From Lepas anatifera (lineage: Eukaryota; Arthropoda; Thecostraca; Lepadidae), in the NCBI GenBank assembly GCA_034440635.1, contig JAOTON010001946.1:526001-590000 (forward strand): a stretch of 64,000 bases of DNA, written 5' to 3'. Within the stretch, counting starts at the first letter, position 1, and each line of letters begins with the position of its first letter. This document shows, piece by piece, positions 26,268 to 39,000 of this stretch. Made by a program: the position numbers and the translations under genes. The notes below the pieces were generated by a model. That model was given only the letters and a program-made list of their open reading frames with translations, made no database searches and was not told the DNA's origin.

Positions 26268-27935
26268 TAGGGGAAAGTGGGGGGGTCAGGGACACCGTAA
26301 CGATGGTGTGAGTTTTCGATGACGTAATGAGCTTGTTTCGTTCCCATTTTTGCTGTAGAGATACTTCAGACATTTATCGACCACTGTGCAAGCAGCTAGG
26401 TGTCTGTAATCATCCTATTAAAATTTTCGTAAAGTTTAGAAAAAAGTAGCAAAAGTCCATTTCGCTCCACCTAGTGGGGTAACATGGTCACCCCATGGGG
26501 AAAGATGGACAATATGAACAAAGTGATCGAACCAGGCCTTTAAGATTTACATCTGCATCCACCCACTAGGCGACTGTCGTCCGCCGCGGGGAAGGAGGCA
26601 TTTTTTACCTTTTCCGTCAAAGGGTCAAATGGGGTCATGCCTTTTCTGATTTTTTTATGGTGGAGGATTAAAGTATCAAGGGCTGTCGTGGAACTTTGCA
26701 TAGGTTGATCCAGGATCACCGATCAGAGGGAGCGGCACCTCGCCGGGGGGGTGCCATCCGGATCAGGGGGTGGGCGCGCACCCAGGGGGGGCAGCGGGCC
26801 CGGGCCCCCAAACGCTTTAGCTCCAAAACGCTCCATCCATGCGGGGCGCCGAAGGCGCCCATCGAGGGGAAGGATGAGCCTTCACCTAACTTTTAGAGGC
26901 AGTGCTACTCTGACTTCCGACCCTGCACCCAACATGCCGCCCCCCTACACTGACTTTTCTGCCCCTGCACCCAACACACCACCCCTAAAACAATTTGCTC
27001 TCACCCCCCAGGATGCGAAAATTGGCCGCCCTTTGTGTGAAAAAGTGCCCCCCCCCCCCCGAGGCAAAATCCCGCCACCTCCACCGGCCTGCTGCCCCCT
27101 CTCGTGACCCTCCCCCAAATAAAAATCCTGTGTTCGCGCCTGCCAGGGGTGCCACTTTTGGAACGCAAAACCTATCAAGTGGGCGGCAAATCCTCTCGCA
27201 TGGCTAAGAGCACTCCTCCCCGCTCCTGAGGGGAGGGGTTGGAGGCAACACTTTAGGGGGCCCATCAATCTCTCAGGGGGGCACCGTGACCATTTCAGGG
27301 GGCGCTGAGGATTGAGGGGTACACCTGCCCCTGGATGACCCCCAAATTTAATGATATGTTCTCCAGCATTTCGGGCCCTGTGTCCCCAACCCCCGCCCCC
27401 ATCCATAAGCTAAAACCACCTTCGCTCAGGTGTATCGCTGGACCCCAAAGCCCTTGATAAACTTGTTTATTTAAGCTTATATCATATAAAATTAAATATA
27501 CTCTTATGTGGTATAACATGGACACCATGTCCATCTGGCCCTACACGTGGTGTCCGTCTTACCTCATTTTGATCTTCCTAAACAAACTTGGACATGAATT
27601 GGATGTCATTACGATTACGCAGTCAGCGACTGCGGTGAACAAAATGTAACATCTTGAAGAGCCATATTGCGTAATACCAATAATGTATCTATAGAAACAT
27701 CCATGCAATTATCTTAAGAAATCGATTGTGAAAATAAAACATGAGTTGCAGTTTTTACTTTTATGAAAATTGTATAAAACCTAGAGAGCTTACCGGACCC
27801 AACGTTGCTCTGCAACCGACGCGCGCTAAAAGGAAGCGTATTACACGCTTTTCCCCGTCGCGGCGCTGTCAGTTCGTCCCAAACAGGGGGTGTCCGTCTT
27901 ACCCACGGTGTCCATGACCCCCCCACTTTCCCCTA
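26268..27935. mobile_element. TA-flanked element with G-rich inverted ends
   Basis: TA followed by GGGGAAAGTGGGGGGGTCA and GGACACCGT at the left is inverted at the right end. It spans about 1.67 kb and contains G/C homopolymer-rich sequence but no transposase. TA target use suggests a Tc1/mariner-type origin, which is an inference. Confidence 0.7.
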
Positions 27936-28155
27936 CCCGACCCCTTCCCCCGTCAAAGTGAATGTGGCCCAGTTTTGGTCAATGCACGTCTTAACCAAAC
28001 TCTCAAACCTCTGGGCTATAAAATTGTGTGCAGTTGTGATTGAGCTTTCACTTGCGTTCGTATGGTTCATGTAAGTCGACTGATATGCATCACAACCATA
28101 TTAGGTCAGACGAGACGATGACCCTTAGCTTACCTTGGGTCAGTTCTTTTATACA

Positions 28156-29413
28156 TAGGGGAGACCAAGGCAAAGTGGTCACCCTAGTGATCTTTGCTCA
28201 ATTTTGAAGAGCATTTGATCCAAAGTCTCTGTACAACACACACTTTTCGTTTTCATTGTCATAAGTTTGAAAGAACTGGTGTCTCGGTCCGCTCTGACCA
28301 GCTCTCGCACCGCTGGTCTTTTACTTTCTCGGTCTTTTACTTCTTGTATTCTGCATCAACCCCTTTCTGGTCCTCAGGATGCCTACTTTATCCACCTGTG
28401 GCTGCTTCCCCTCTGGGACTTCCTCCGCTTATGCGCCAGCGATTCAACTAGGTTAGGGCCCCAGCTCAATTTAGGGGCATCCAAAGGTCGGCGTATATCG
28501 GGTCTCAGAACACTTAAACCCCTCAGAACCCCAACTGCCGCCAATTCGTAACAGATAGCTTTATTGTAGGACAAACGCAACGCAGGCGACAATGCTCGGC
28601 TTCTTGATAACCCCCCCCAAGCTAGCAAGCCATAGCTCCGCCTCTGGAAAATATATATTTTAAAAATTTACGGGGAACACGCGCTATTTAGTTTTTGGAA
28701 AATTACCAAAATTTCAAGAGCCTATCTCAACTGTTTCGGAGATACTAAGGAAAAATCTGAGAAGTGGGCAGAATCTGCCCCATCCCTATTGGAAATATGG
28801 TTAAGAGGATTCCCAGGCAAGCTTTCGGACCCGTTTGGGTTTCTTATCTATAACAGTAGTTGATATTTTGCATCCGTTGCGGGGGCCCACTGCAGAAAAG
28901 TGGGGGACCAGTGACCCTCTTGCCCCCTCCCTCCGTTTCTACGCCTATGCGCTATGGTCACAATATATTATTTCTCTGGACTACGTCCCTCTTTCCATTC
29001 ATGGAGCAAAGTGGACAGATTCCACTTTGCCCCGTTTCACCGTGCCTTATGCAACACAGTCTAAGAGAATGGAAGACCAGTCATCACAAGAGTGACAAAT
29101 CGAGGCGAGGTTTTTCTAAGCAATCAAAGAACCCGTATTGGTTTCCAGCAGTGCAATAAAGTAAACTCAGTGGTGCTCGGATGGGGTTTTGAAGACCACG
29201 AAGTGTAGCGCAAAATCCAGCAAACAGCCTTAAAAACTACGTTTTTCCATCGCGCTGGAAGCGAAATGAGGAGATAGCTGACGAAGATGCGCGGGATGCG
29301 TTGCTAAGCAACGCTCCGTATGACACATCTTTACGGCAGATTGCAGTGCTTTTCAGATAGTTATTCAACTTTTCCGCTGTGCCCCGCTGTCTGCTTTGCC
29401 CTGGTCTCCCCTA
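28156..29413. mobile_element. TA-flanked element with GGGGAGACC inverted ends
   Basis: TA-GGGGAGACCAAGGCAAAG at the left is mirrored by CTTTGCCCTGGTCTCCCC-TA at the right (1.26 kb). It contains the first copy of a 254-bp duplicated block. No transposase ORF. Confidence 0.7.
28826..29079 (+). repeat. 254-bp direct duplication, copy 1
   Basis: From GGACCCGTTTGGGTTTC to GAATGGAAGACCA; nearly identical to 30,122-30,375, with only a handful of substitutions by eye. Confidence 0.88.
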
Positions 29414-29559
29414 CTAATCTAGTATGTTCATAGTATATCTAATTTGAATCACCGTTACGGGAAATTTTTCAAACGATACCTCAATATTAGTTCTAGTTTG
29501 AATGGAATGTACAACTTTGTTAAAATCTTAAAAACGATTATGATTCTGGATAGTTAAAC

Positions 29560-29640
29560 CCACGCCCCGGTGTGCCTCCTAGCCATCTTCGTCCTGGTGG
29601 GGGGGGGGGTGTTTGAACACCCCCGCGAAAGTCCATGTTT
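29560..29640 (+). repeat. F2 terminal fragment
   Basis: GTTAAACCCACGCCCCGGTG followed by a G-run and GTGTTTGAACACCCC, i.e. the GC-rich F2 end only. Confidence 0.6.
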
Positions 29641-30121
29641 CTGGCAAAACATGGTGGCGTACAATCATTATTTTCTGTGTATTCCTTTGTTATAGGTGCT
29701 CATTTAAAACGTGATTGTATCTAAAATTATATCATCCAACTTTGATACTTAAGTTTTTTCAAGAACAATTATCAAGCTTTTGAACATTTGTTTTCACCTT
29801 TTGAAACAATTTTTAAGTGTGGCCAGTGATTCACCTTAAAATAACATTCAGAAAAATGTTTCTCTGTGCCTGTGCTTTCTAATAAAACCAATAAAATGGT
29901 GCGTTCTTGAATGAATTGATGTCTAACCAGCCAAAAAATGACGCCATGCGCGCGAAAATCGGCCGCCCGGCGCGCCCCACCGCGGAGGGTGCACCGGTGC
30001 ACCGATAGCCAACTAGCACTTCGGCCAACCGACGACACGCACGCGTGTGGGGTTGAGCGGAGACTTTGGGTTACAAGTTTGCTGCTGGGGGAACATGCAT
30101 CTTCATAGGCACTTGGTATTG

Positions 30122-30375
30122 GGGACCCGTTTGGGTTTCTTATCTATAACAGTAGTTGATATTTTGCATCCGTTGCGGGGGCCCACTGCAGAAAAGTGGG
30201 GGACCAGTGGCCCTCTTGCCCCCTCCCTCCGTTTCTATGCCTATGCGCTATGGTCACAATATATTATTTCTCTGGACTACGTCCCTCTTTCCATTCATGG
30301 AGTAAAGTGGACAGATTCCACTTTGCCCCGTTTCACCGTGCATTATGCAACACAGTCTAAGAGAATGGAAGACCA
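30122..30375 (+). repeat. 254-bp direct duplication, copy 2
   Basis: Near-identical copy of 28,826-29,079, lying outside the TA-flanked element that contains copy 1. Confidence 0.88.
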
Positions 30376-30594
30376 TAAGGTAAGGATGCATATGCATAAG
30401 GTAAGGATGTGCCGTTGACAAAACAATATTTTGTACTATTTCGTTTTCTTTCAGATCAGGATTCCACACTCATGACAACCCAGTGGACGAAATTGGAACG
30501 AAATCTGAGACTATGCTATGTAGGGGCCTGGTCGATATGTGCTGAACCCCCCACCCCCTCTAACATGGCACCTTTTTCAACCTGTCATGACATC

Positions 30595-30790
30595 AATATT
30601 GATCTGAGCCTAAATGCGACAGATGTAGTTTCTTCATGAATTTGTATGAGCTATCCAACAGCGTTCGCGTTTTTTCGCTATCCCGCGTAGGAGCTCGGTT
30701 CGAGGAGAGTGTTTGAACACCCCCTACCAGGGCGAAGGTGGCTCGGCGGCCCACCGGGGCGGGTGTTAACACCCACACTGGACCGGGCTC
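30595..30790 (-). repeat. F2 terminal fragment
   Basis: Reversed F2 end with TTCTTCATGAATTTGTATGA, GTGTTTGAACACCCC and a final GTGTTAACACCC. Confidence 0.68.
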
Positions 30791-32284
30791 TGACATTAAC
30801 GCGCATTAGGAAAAACCGAAGTGCCCCTGAGATATAAAAAACAAAACAGAAAACTCCCGCTTGGGGTCTTGTAGGGGCTATACGAGGGGCTTGTCTTGAT
30901 AGGGGCTCGCAGTGACACACTTTATAGCCACTTTTCATTACCTTTCACCGCCCATACTTTCAAAGTTACACACTTCACAGGTTTATAAACGTAAAACATA
31001 AATCATATTGGTAACCTTCTGACATATGCCATGCTTATGAGGAAAACAGTGAATCCACGACTTATACCATGCATATTTATAGAAATTGCCATTCAGTGTT
31101 TCCTGAAATTGTGGGATTATTTTCATTGACTTATATGACGTCTAAATTGCTTAAAAAATATCTCAAATGTAGGCAAATAGTGTTTTCTTTGCCACGCACG
31201 GTTCTTCAGCTGGCTCGAAAAAGTGAAGAATGCTTCGATATCACTTTCCCCATCCAGTGAGCGCTTTAAATCTGGTTTTCGAGGTCTGGAATGGTGTGCA
31301 ACTGTTCGTGGGGTACCCCACACGCATGATTACAAATACGCAGCTCGTCGTGCCCAGCTGGTCTCATAGATCATCGAGGCCTGACTCTCAATTCGGAGGT
31401 CCGAAAATTGAACGGCAGGGTCGGGAATTTATGGAGGCTCCTGGACTCTTGGAGTGCCTCTTTTATCATGGCTGGAAATATGGCAGGCGCAATATATCTT
31501 CATCGTATGGGGCACAACAAAAAGGCTCACCCCACCGAAAACAGGATCTTTGACAAACTCGAGTTCATCGAATAAATAATGGCGCACTGCGGCAGCCTGG
31601 CTTGAAGCTGGCGGAGCCGGTGAATGGCGGTGGCTCACATCCCAGCCCGAGTCGCCACCCGTGCCAGCTTCGCTCTGAACAGGTGGTGAACGTTTGAAAA
31701 GCATGGTCTCAGAAGTCAGTCATTGAGTGAAAGCATACAAGGATGGTTTCAGGACTCAGCCCTTGAACAGCTCATTGTATTATGGTTTGACCACAAAACG
31801 TCGTAATATAACCCTTAAGGGTGTTCGGAATTAATCTTCGTCCAGCTGGCGGTCTTTTTGAACCCCACTAAGGTTTCTCTGAGACCACTGGAAAAGGGCT
31901 CCACATAGCTCCAGCGTCCTTGGTATAGCTGTTAATTGATCATTTCGCTTATTTCCCCGAATTTAAACCTGAAGTCCTGTTAGGACAGGTCGCGACTCAT
32001 GAGCCTACTTTGTGACCTAATGTCCAAAAACTTTTGACTTGCATTGCTTCTAGAAGTTTGAGCAGAATATCTGAAATATGTCTGTTACTGGGGTAGCTGA
32101 AGCTACAATACTATTATCAGGATTTTTTCATGAGTATGACTTAAGATCAGGTCAAAGATGTGACCTCTCGTTTTACTCCTATCATAGTGAAGAAGCCCCT
32201 TACGCGCCAAACGCGCGAAAGCTCAACAAACTGAAACGATTTGTTTGAATAATTGTTAGGGTTTAACGACACAACTGCCAAGGT
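30791..32284. other. No recognisable gene
   Basis: A minus-strand open stretch at 31,560-31,700 (SEAGTGGDSGWDVSHRHS) is more GC-rich than its surroundings. No family is recognised and splice sites are not evident. Confidence 0.4.
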
Positions 32285-32425
32285 CATACTGCGTCGCCAA
32301 CTCTCACTCTGTTGGGAGGGATTTGGGGAATCAGATAAACCTATTCAGACGCTCCATCCGGACTTGAACACAGGACCGGTGACTTAGGAGGTAGGAAAGC
32401 TATCCACCAAGTCACCCATGCCCGA
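32285..32425 (-). repeat. tRNA-derived SINE, family B
   Basis: On the minus strand TGACTTGGTGGATAGC (box-A-like) is followed by GTGTTCAAGTCCGGAT (box B) at tRNA spacing, then an unrelated tail. Confidence 0.6.
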
Positions 32426-32464
32426 TTCCTTTAATTTGACCACTAACGTGACCATGGCAGACGC

Positions 32465-32665
32465 GTTCTGCCCCGGTAGTTCAGTTGGTAGAGCGCTGGA
32501 CTCCGGCCCGGTCGGGCAATAGCGTGGTGGCAGCGCACCGGAGGAAGCTTGGAATCGGTTCTCCTGAGAAGCTACGGTACTCAATATTTTCCCGACCTAG
32601 GTCGACTGGAAACTGACTAGTGTGAGGATGATCTCAACGAGGTGGCCGTAACAGGTCACCACTGC
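32465..32665 (+). repeat. tRNA-derived SINE, family A, copy 2 (5' part)
   Basis: CCCCGGTAGTTCAGTTGGTA head, ATCGGTTCTCCTGAG and the GACTGGAAACTGACT body match the reverse complement of 12,880-13,075. The 3' end runs into F2/F3-like sequence. Confidence 0.75.
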
Positions 32666-32669
32666 AGGT

Positions 32670-33330
32670 TAACTGACATGACCTCCAAAAAAAAATTTGA
32701 GAAGCATAAGTAAGAGCAGGGTGAATCTATCCAACTCAAACTCAGCGCACAATACCCTCGGGGTACTGCGAAATATATTACGGGATTTTTCATATCGACG
32801 ACCTAGGGTCAGGTACAGATCATGACCATCATAGATGCATGGAAAAAACAGGAATTGGGCAAAAATGGCTCTATTTACGTCCATACATGACATATCTATT
32901 TCTGAAGATACGATTTAAAATACCTTTCTACTCTCAAAATATTTGTGTCCTAGTCCTCTTTCCAGGTTTATGTGCAAGTTATGATCTATGACCTTTTAGG
33001 GTCATCTGGGCAAATAAAACAGGTATCCAGACTTGGGTCAATAACTTCGCAGAAGATGAGGATAAATGTTTACTTTGAAACAATGACGTTTGGATTATTA
33101 TTGCGAGACGATTTATGTGCATATTGCCTATGGAAGGTCAGATGGTGACCTTGACCTGACCTTAGGTTGGGTCATTTATGTTTTGATATAGTATGGTTTT
33201 ATCATGCGTCATTTAATTCGCCGTAACGAGAAAACGAATAGGGCTTAAACATTAATTCTAACTCAACTGTAACGAGTGTGTTTGAGGTTTAAAACCACAT
33301 ATGGCAAGAGGCTAGGTGACAAATTTTACC
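32670..33330 (-). repeat. F2/F3-related fragment
   Basis: Contains GCATAAGTAAGAGCAGGGTG, the TGACCTTGACCTGACC block and the ACGAGAAAACGAATAG segment seen in F2/F3 interiors. Terminal hairpins are absent. Confidence 0.6.
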
Positions 33331-34359
33331 GCTGGTCAAACTAGGTATTTTAAAAGTCATGTGTCTTATCGTTCAAATCCTTAGACCATGCCGGCTACTG
33401 TATTGATATTGCTGCTTTATCTGGCTTAGTTTAAAAGTTATATGCACAAGGATATTCGAAAATTGTGAGCTTAGGTAGCTGCAAGTGGCCTAGTTCTTGA
33501 CCTGACTTCGAAATGACTGGCAACAAACCCTGCAGATTTTATTTCCAACCACTTTCAAATGCTATTCGGAAACTTGAGCTAGCCTTTCCAGGAGCAGAGG
33601 TACACTCTGGTTTAGTCTATTGTGTTTTAGAAGAGCAAGTTCGACTGATATGAGTCTAGTAATGACGCCGTGAATCGTTGATCCAACCTGACGTGGTACC
33701 ACAATGTTCGGTCAAAAGATGTCAAATAAATCACCTGACAGGTAATCAAAGGGACGCGTCTCTCATACCAATGGGCTCGGAATCATTCGCAAAACAAAAG
33801 TAGAAGGGATCATAGAGGAGCCCCAGGCGGTGGTGGATTTTAGACGATAGACATAGCGTGGTATTGTTCAAACATTGAGCGGACCCTGAGCCACCCGCAT
33901 ATCAAATCGAACAGCAGTTTCCTACCGACTAGTGAAGTCATGATGCTGAATTAATTTCACCTCGGTCGGTTGGGATTCACAGGGACACCACCTCAACTTG
34001 CGCTGAGGTCACTCGTCATAAATCACTCCAGCATGCATATAACATAAATCCTTGTCCGTTGAAAAAGGAAGGAATACTGCAAATAATGCAGTACCAAGCA
34101 CAGCAGCTTTAACACGCGCCCCGCCAAGGCCCCTGGCATGGCACGCTCCGCTGAGGGCATATTTTGCCCCCTTCCCCTCCGTATCGTATTTCCTCGCACA
34201 GCTAAAACAAAATTGCGGACAGTGTTCAAAAGCTCTTGGCGATGCCAATATAAACTACGAATTATCATGGCGGGTCAATATTGAGGTCACCAGATATCAA
34301 GCAAAGTTGCATAGGCTTACACCAGGGTATTGTGAATTTTCCCCTATAGTTTTTTTTAA
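33331..34359. other. No recognisable gene
   Basis: Unique-looking sequence between two F2/F3-type fragments. ORFs near 34,010-34,370 overlap on both strands and lack motifs. Confidence 0.45.
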
Positions 34360-35078
34360 TGGGCAGAGCTAGACATCTTGTTGAAGCGAATGATGTTTAA
34401 TGTGACCATGCTAGGTCAAGTAGCAAAATGACCAAACATCACGATAGGTCAGGATCACATGGAGACCCAATATAGTTATGTTGCATATCAATCGACTTCC
34501 CATGACAAGATAAGTACAATATAATCAAAATGGAAGCTCTATCTCAATTCACTGCGAAGTTATTGACAAAACATTCACAGTACGGCTACGGGACCTCACA
34601 TTATTTTCAATGGCATGTGCTCAAAACCTCAGCTTTATGACCAGGATCAAGCTAAATACATGGTAGGAGGACTTTCAAACTGTCATATCCAATGTTTGCT
34701 GAGAAAGAGCCCTTCCTATTTTTCGCCATACATTTAAAATGGAGTGAACAAAACATTGACCCCATCTTAGGTCAACAACATCAACATTCTGAGATAACAT
34801 ATTTGTAGGTCCTAATGACCTCACCAGTTTGGAACTGATCGGTTAGCTGAAGTTCATTTGACATCGCTTCAAGTTCGTGATTTGGGGTTTTGAGGTCGGA
34901 TCGCTTGAGCTTTAATATCTCCTTGACCTGCTATAAGCTGACCTAAAAATTTGTTCAGATGCGTGAAAATGATCAGGAATAAAGTTCTGTATGTTGCGTG
35001 TTCAGCGACCCATCGCTTCTGCATTCTTTTGGGAACACCTGTAGGGGAAATTTCGCCTCCCAGCGGAGTGCGTGTTAA
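34360..35078 (+). repeat. F2/F3-related element, one end preserved
   Basis: An interior of F2/F3 type (GACCATGCTAGGTCAAGTAG) ends in a GC-rich terminus and GTGCGTGTTAACAGG near 35,078. The left end is not clear. Confidence 0.55.
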
Positions 35079-35760
35079 CAGGCGCTTCAGAAGGAGCGGC
35101 GTCACGCCTGCGCCCGGCGGCCTGGTGGTGTCAGCGGACAGCCATGGTCGGCGGCGGCCGGTGGGTCAGTGCTGACAGCAGCGCGGTGGCGCCCGCCGCT
35201 GGCCGCCGCTGCTGCCAACGTCAACAGCCAGGCTCCTGGTGTCAGCCCGGCCGCCGTCCGCTGATGAGGACAAACGCTTCCGCTGGGCCGGCGGCCACCC
35301 GTCTCTGTCCGGCTGGCAACGCTGCTGCCCATCTATGTGGGTCGGGGTCGACTCGAAAACTAGTACAGATCCCTGTGTATGTTTATCGGAGAGGAAAAGA
35401 CGCCATATCTTCTAGTTTGGTGTGCCATAAATCCCATTTGATCAGCCAAAGAACCAGAGGGTGTGTAATCAGCTCCATTCGGTGAGCTAATTTCGACAGC
35501 TTCGGTCACTAAAGCTTGAAGACAGTGGCCTCGAACTACCGAGGGAATCCGTTCGGTGTCGCGACTCGGTTGCTCGTACACGTTACGGGTAACATCCCAA
35601 GTGGCATTCTAGGTACGTGTTGTGTTCTGGGGTTTAAGGGCGCGTCTGCATCAAAGGCCATTCTTGCAGTTTTTCGCTGGCTTTCAAGAAATTGTTCAGC
35701 AGAAATATGAACAAATTCATTATTTTCAATAAAAAAATACGCCTGAAACCACTCCAGTCT
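35079..35760. other. GC-rich island and LINE-like 3' remnant
   Basis: 35,079-35,345 is strongly GC-rich and open in several frames without a recognisable protein. At about 35,635-35,660, on the minus strand, GACGCGCCCTTAAACCCCAG resembles the 3' end of the full-length LINE (GACGCGCCCCTAAACTCCAC). This may be a truncated relative. Confidence 0.35.
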
Positions 35761-35772
35761 ACAATTGCACCG
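35761..35772. repeat. LINE target-site duplication, 3' side
   Basis: ACAATTGCACCG directly abuts the ATC-repeat tail of the LINE and is repeated exactly at 42,635-42,646. Confidence 0.9.
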
Positions 35773-35787
35773 ATCATCATCATCATT
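35773..35787 (-). repeat. LINE 3' simple-repeat tail
   Basis: Four ATC units plus ATT on the plus strand, i.e. a short GAT-type tail on the element strand in place of poly(A). Confidence 0.85.
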
Positions 35788-36085
35788 AGTGGAGTTTAGG
35801 GGCGCGTCGACAGCGACGGTCATTTTGCGCCCATATCTATGTCCTTGTTCTTAGTTTAAAAGCAAGCGTCGTCGGGGAGCAGCGTCGGCAACGTCATCTA
35901 AAACACAAAAAATGGTATGTAAAACATCGGCTTAGCCCCTGCACATACACACCGGTAGGTCGAAAGTGGGTGAAATTATGCGCGAACAGAGATACAAACA
36001 TTTGTCAGAAGTAAAACGTAGAGACACGGAACATAAAACACGAACATAGGTTCCCTAAATCGTTTCGGCACTAGGTGTCTACTGC

Positions 36086-39000
36086 TCACACGGTGTGACC
36101 ACCTGGAGAGTAAATGACGTTAAAATTCACACTGTTCAAGAATAAGACGATGTCGCAGATATCTACCGATCGGGATTCTCCACAGAGCGCCTCCATAGTG
36201 GGGGCACCGGGCAGATAGCGAGCTCTTTCGATCTCGTAATCGCGACATTCAATCAGCACATGCCTGGTCGTCAGTCGGTCACCGCAACGTTGACACGTCG
36301 GCGGGCCGTCACCGCCAAGGTGGTATGAGTGTGTGGCGTGCGTGTGACCAATGCGCAGTCTGGTCAGAATCACCTCGTCCCTCCTACATCCAGCACCTGC
36401 CGACTGCCATATCCCTACTTTGGGTTTCAGCGCCCGCAACTTGGAGCCTTTCGGGTCTTCGTCCCAGGTGCGCTGCCATATTTGGTTAACATGATCACCG
36501 ATATTTTGGTAAAAATCCGAGAACGGCACACCTAAGCCAGTCGGTACAACACCCTGGGATGCCGCTTTTGCACACCTGTCAGCACGTTCATTTCCAGGTA
36601 TCCCCACATGGCTAGGCACCCAAGCAATTGTGACGCTTTTCCCATGGCAGTGTGCTCTGTAGAGTCTGAGTCTGATAAGTTCTAAAACATATGAAGATGT
36701 TGGGTGAGTTTCGAACGCACTCAGCGCTTGTAGCGATGAAAGCGAATCTGAGAAGATTACGTGGCGGCGTGTTCTAGAACGTAAAATGTAGTCCATGCAA
36801 CGAAATAAAGCGTACAGTTCGGCAGTAAAAACCGATGCACTCCCAGGTAATGTGAATGGCCTTTCCACATTCTCGGTTACGAACGCGCATCCAGTGCCAT
36901 TTCCACTCCTGGAGCCATCTGTGTAGAGTACGCTATGCTCCGGGTATGTGCTGTGGAGATGGTCCCGGAAAACCTGTTGAACTGCTTGAGGCGGTAAATC
37001 TTTCGTAATAGCGAGCAAGGTTGTGTCAATTTTGACCTCCGGTAGCACCCATGGCTCTACCGACGGGACATGGTACGTCTCAATCTGGCCAAGGTCGATG
37101 CCAGCTTCGTTTAGCCACTCACACACCCTAAGCCCAGGGAGCCGTGCTGAAGCTGGGATGGCGCCGGCGCGGCGCTGCGGCACTTCCGAAAAAAGTTTCG
37201 GATAGGCTGGGTGGTTTGGAAACTGTTTGATCTTTAAGGCATATTTCATGGATGATAGACGTCGGCGTAGCGCAAGGGGCATCTCGTTTGCATCAACCAG
37301 TAGGCTACAAATCGGTGACGTGCGAAAGGCACCCGTTATGATCCTGATACCGTGGTGGTGAATCGCGTCTAGCATCCGTTTGGCACTCTCCGTTGCTGAC
37401 TCATACACAATAGACCCGTATTCGATCTTCGATCTAACTAATGATCTATAGAGCATTAGGAGGGTTTTGCGGTCAGCTCCAAATCGCATCCTAGTCAAGA
37501 CTTTGAAAATGTTCAGAACTTTAAAGCAGCTCTCCCTCAGCTTTTTGAAATGAGCAATGTACGTCAGTCTCCGGTCAAACAGTACACCTAAAAAACGCGC
37601 TTCTTCAACAACATTAATCCTTTGTCCATAGAGAGTGAGGTGGGGATCGTCACAGCCATTCCTTTTCCTGCAAAAGTGGAGACATTTTGTTTTCTCGGTA
37701 GAAAATTGCAGCCCATTTTTGTCACTCCACCGTTGGAGCTTGTCAATTCCAATCTGCAGTTGTCTCTGTGCTGCAGCAGTGGAGGACGATGTGGTCCACA
37801 TAGCAAGGTCGTCAACAAACAAGGCACACTTAACGTTTGAAGGCAGACCGTCTGAAACATCATTTATGGCGACTGCGAAGAGCGTCACAGATAAAACAGA
37901 TCCCTGGGCCGTGCCATTTTCCTGAGCGTGCTGTGCTGACAGTATGTCACCGATTCTAAAGCGGAAACGACGGTCTTTAAGGAAGTTGGAGAGAAACCAG
38001 CCCATGCGGCCCCGTATTCCAAGTCCTGACAGCTTCTGCAAAATGCCATGCCTCCAAGCTGAGTCATAGGCGTGCTTAATGTCGTAAAATATAGCAACGG
38101 TATGACGTTTTCTTGCAAAGCCTTCGCGAACGCTGGCGTCAAGTGTCAGTAAATGGTCGATTGTACTACGGGTTTGCCGAAAACCACATTGTATGTTCGT
38201 GAGAAGGTCATTGTTTTCAAGAAACCAAATTAAACGAGTATTTACCATTCTTTCAAAAAGCTTTCCTACGCATGATGTGAGCGAGATTGGGCGGAAGTCG
38301 TCAGGAGTGTTGCCGTCTTTTCCCGGCTTCAGGAGAGGGATGACTATGGCCTCGCGCCACTGTTCCGGGAAATCGCAGTTAATCCACATCATATTGAAGA
38401 TGTCCAGGAGGCAGACAAGAGACCGATCAGGGAGGTGGTGCAACATTGAGTTAGTTATCAGATCCGGTCCTGGTGAAACTGATTTGCATTTATTGAGAGC
38501 ATTTTTAAGTTCAGGCATGGTAAATGGTGTATTATACGAGTCAGTGTTGTTGGTGCCGAAATGGACAGCTTTCGCCTCCTCTCGTCTGCGAAAACGTTGA
38601 AACTCGACGTTCTGGTTTGCTGTGCTACATCTGGTATTGAAAGCAGACGCCATTCGGTTTGCGACCGTCACTGGATCAGTGATCCTCGCATTGTTTTCTA
38701 CCAAGACCGGGGCGGGTGTAGATCTGCGCTTCCCCTGGATACTCTGGATTCGGTTCCAGACCTGTGTTGTGGGAGTGAAACGATTTACTATGGTTACATA
38801 TGATATCCACCACCTTCGTTTGGAGTTCAACACGACTCGGCGAGCTAATGCTCTAGCCTGTTTAAAAAGTATCAGATTGGAATTAGTAACATGCTTCTTG
38901 AAAATACGCAAAGCCCGTTTCCTTTTCAAAATGGCATTTTTACATTCCAAGTTCCACCAAGGAACTGGAATATGCCTAAGTCTTTTTGATGTCATGGGTA

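Noticed and set aside
26945..27406. 153-codon Gly/Pro-rich minus-strand ORF
   Set aside because: Driven by G/C homopolymers inside the TA-flanked element; no domain and no conserved pattern.
28826..30375. 254-bp direct repeats as LTRs of a retrovirus-like element
   Set aside because: No TG...CA ends, no primer-binding site or gag/pol sequence between them, and one copy lies inside a TA-flanked element.
35072..35485. 137-codon plus-strand ORF
   Set aside because: Depends on a GC-rich island where stops are rare; no motif, and frames on both strands are similarly open. Kept only as a low-interest observation.
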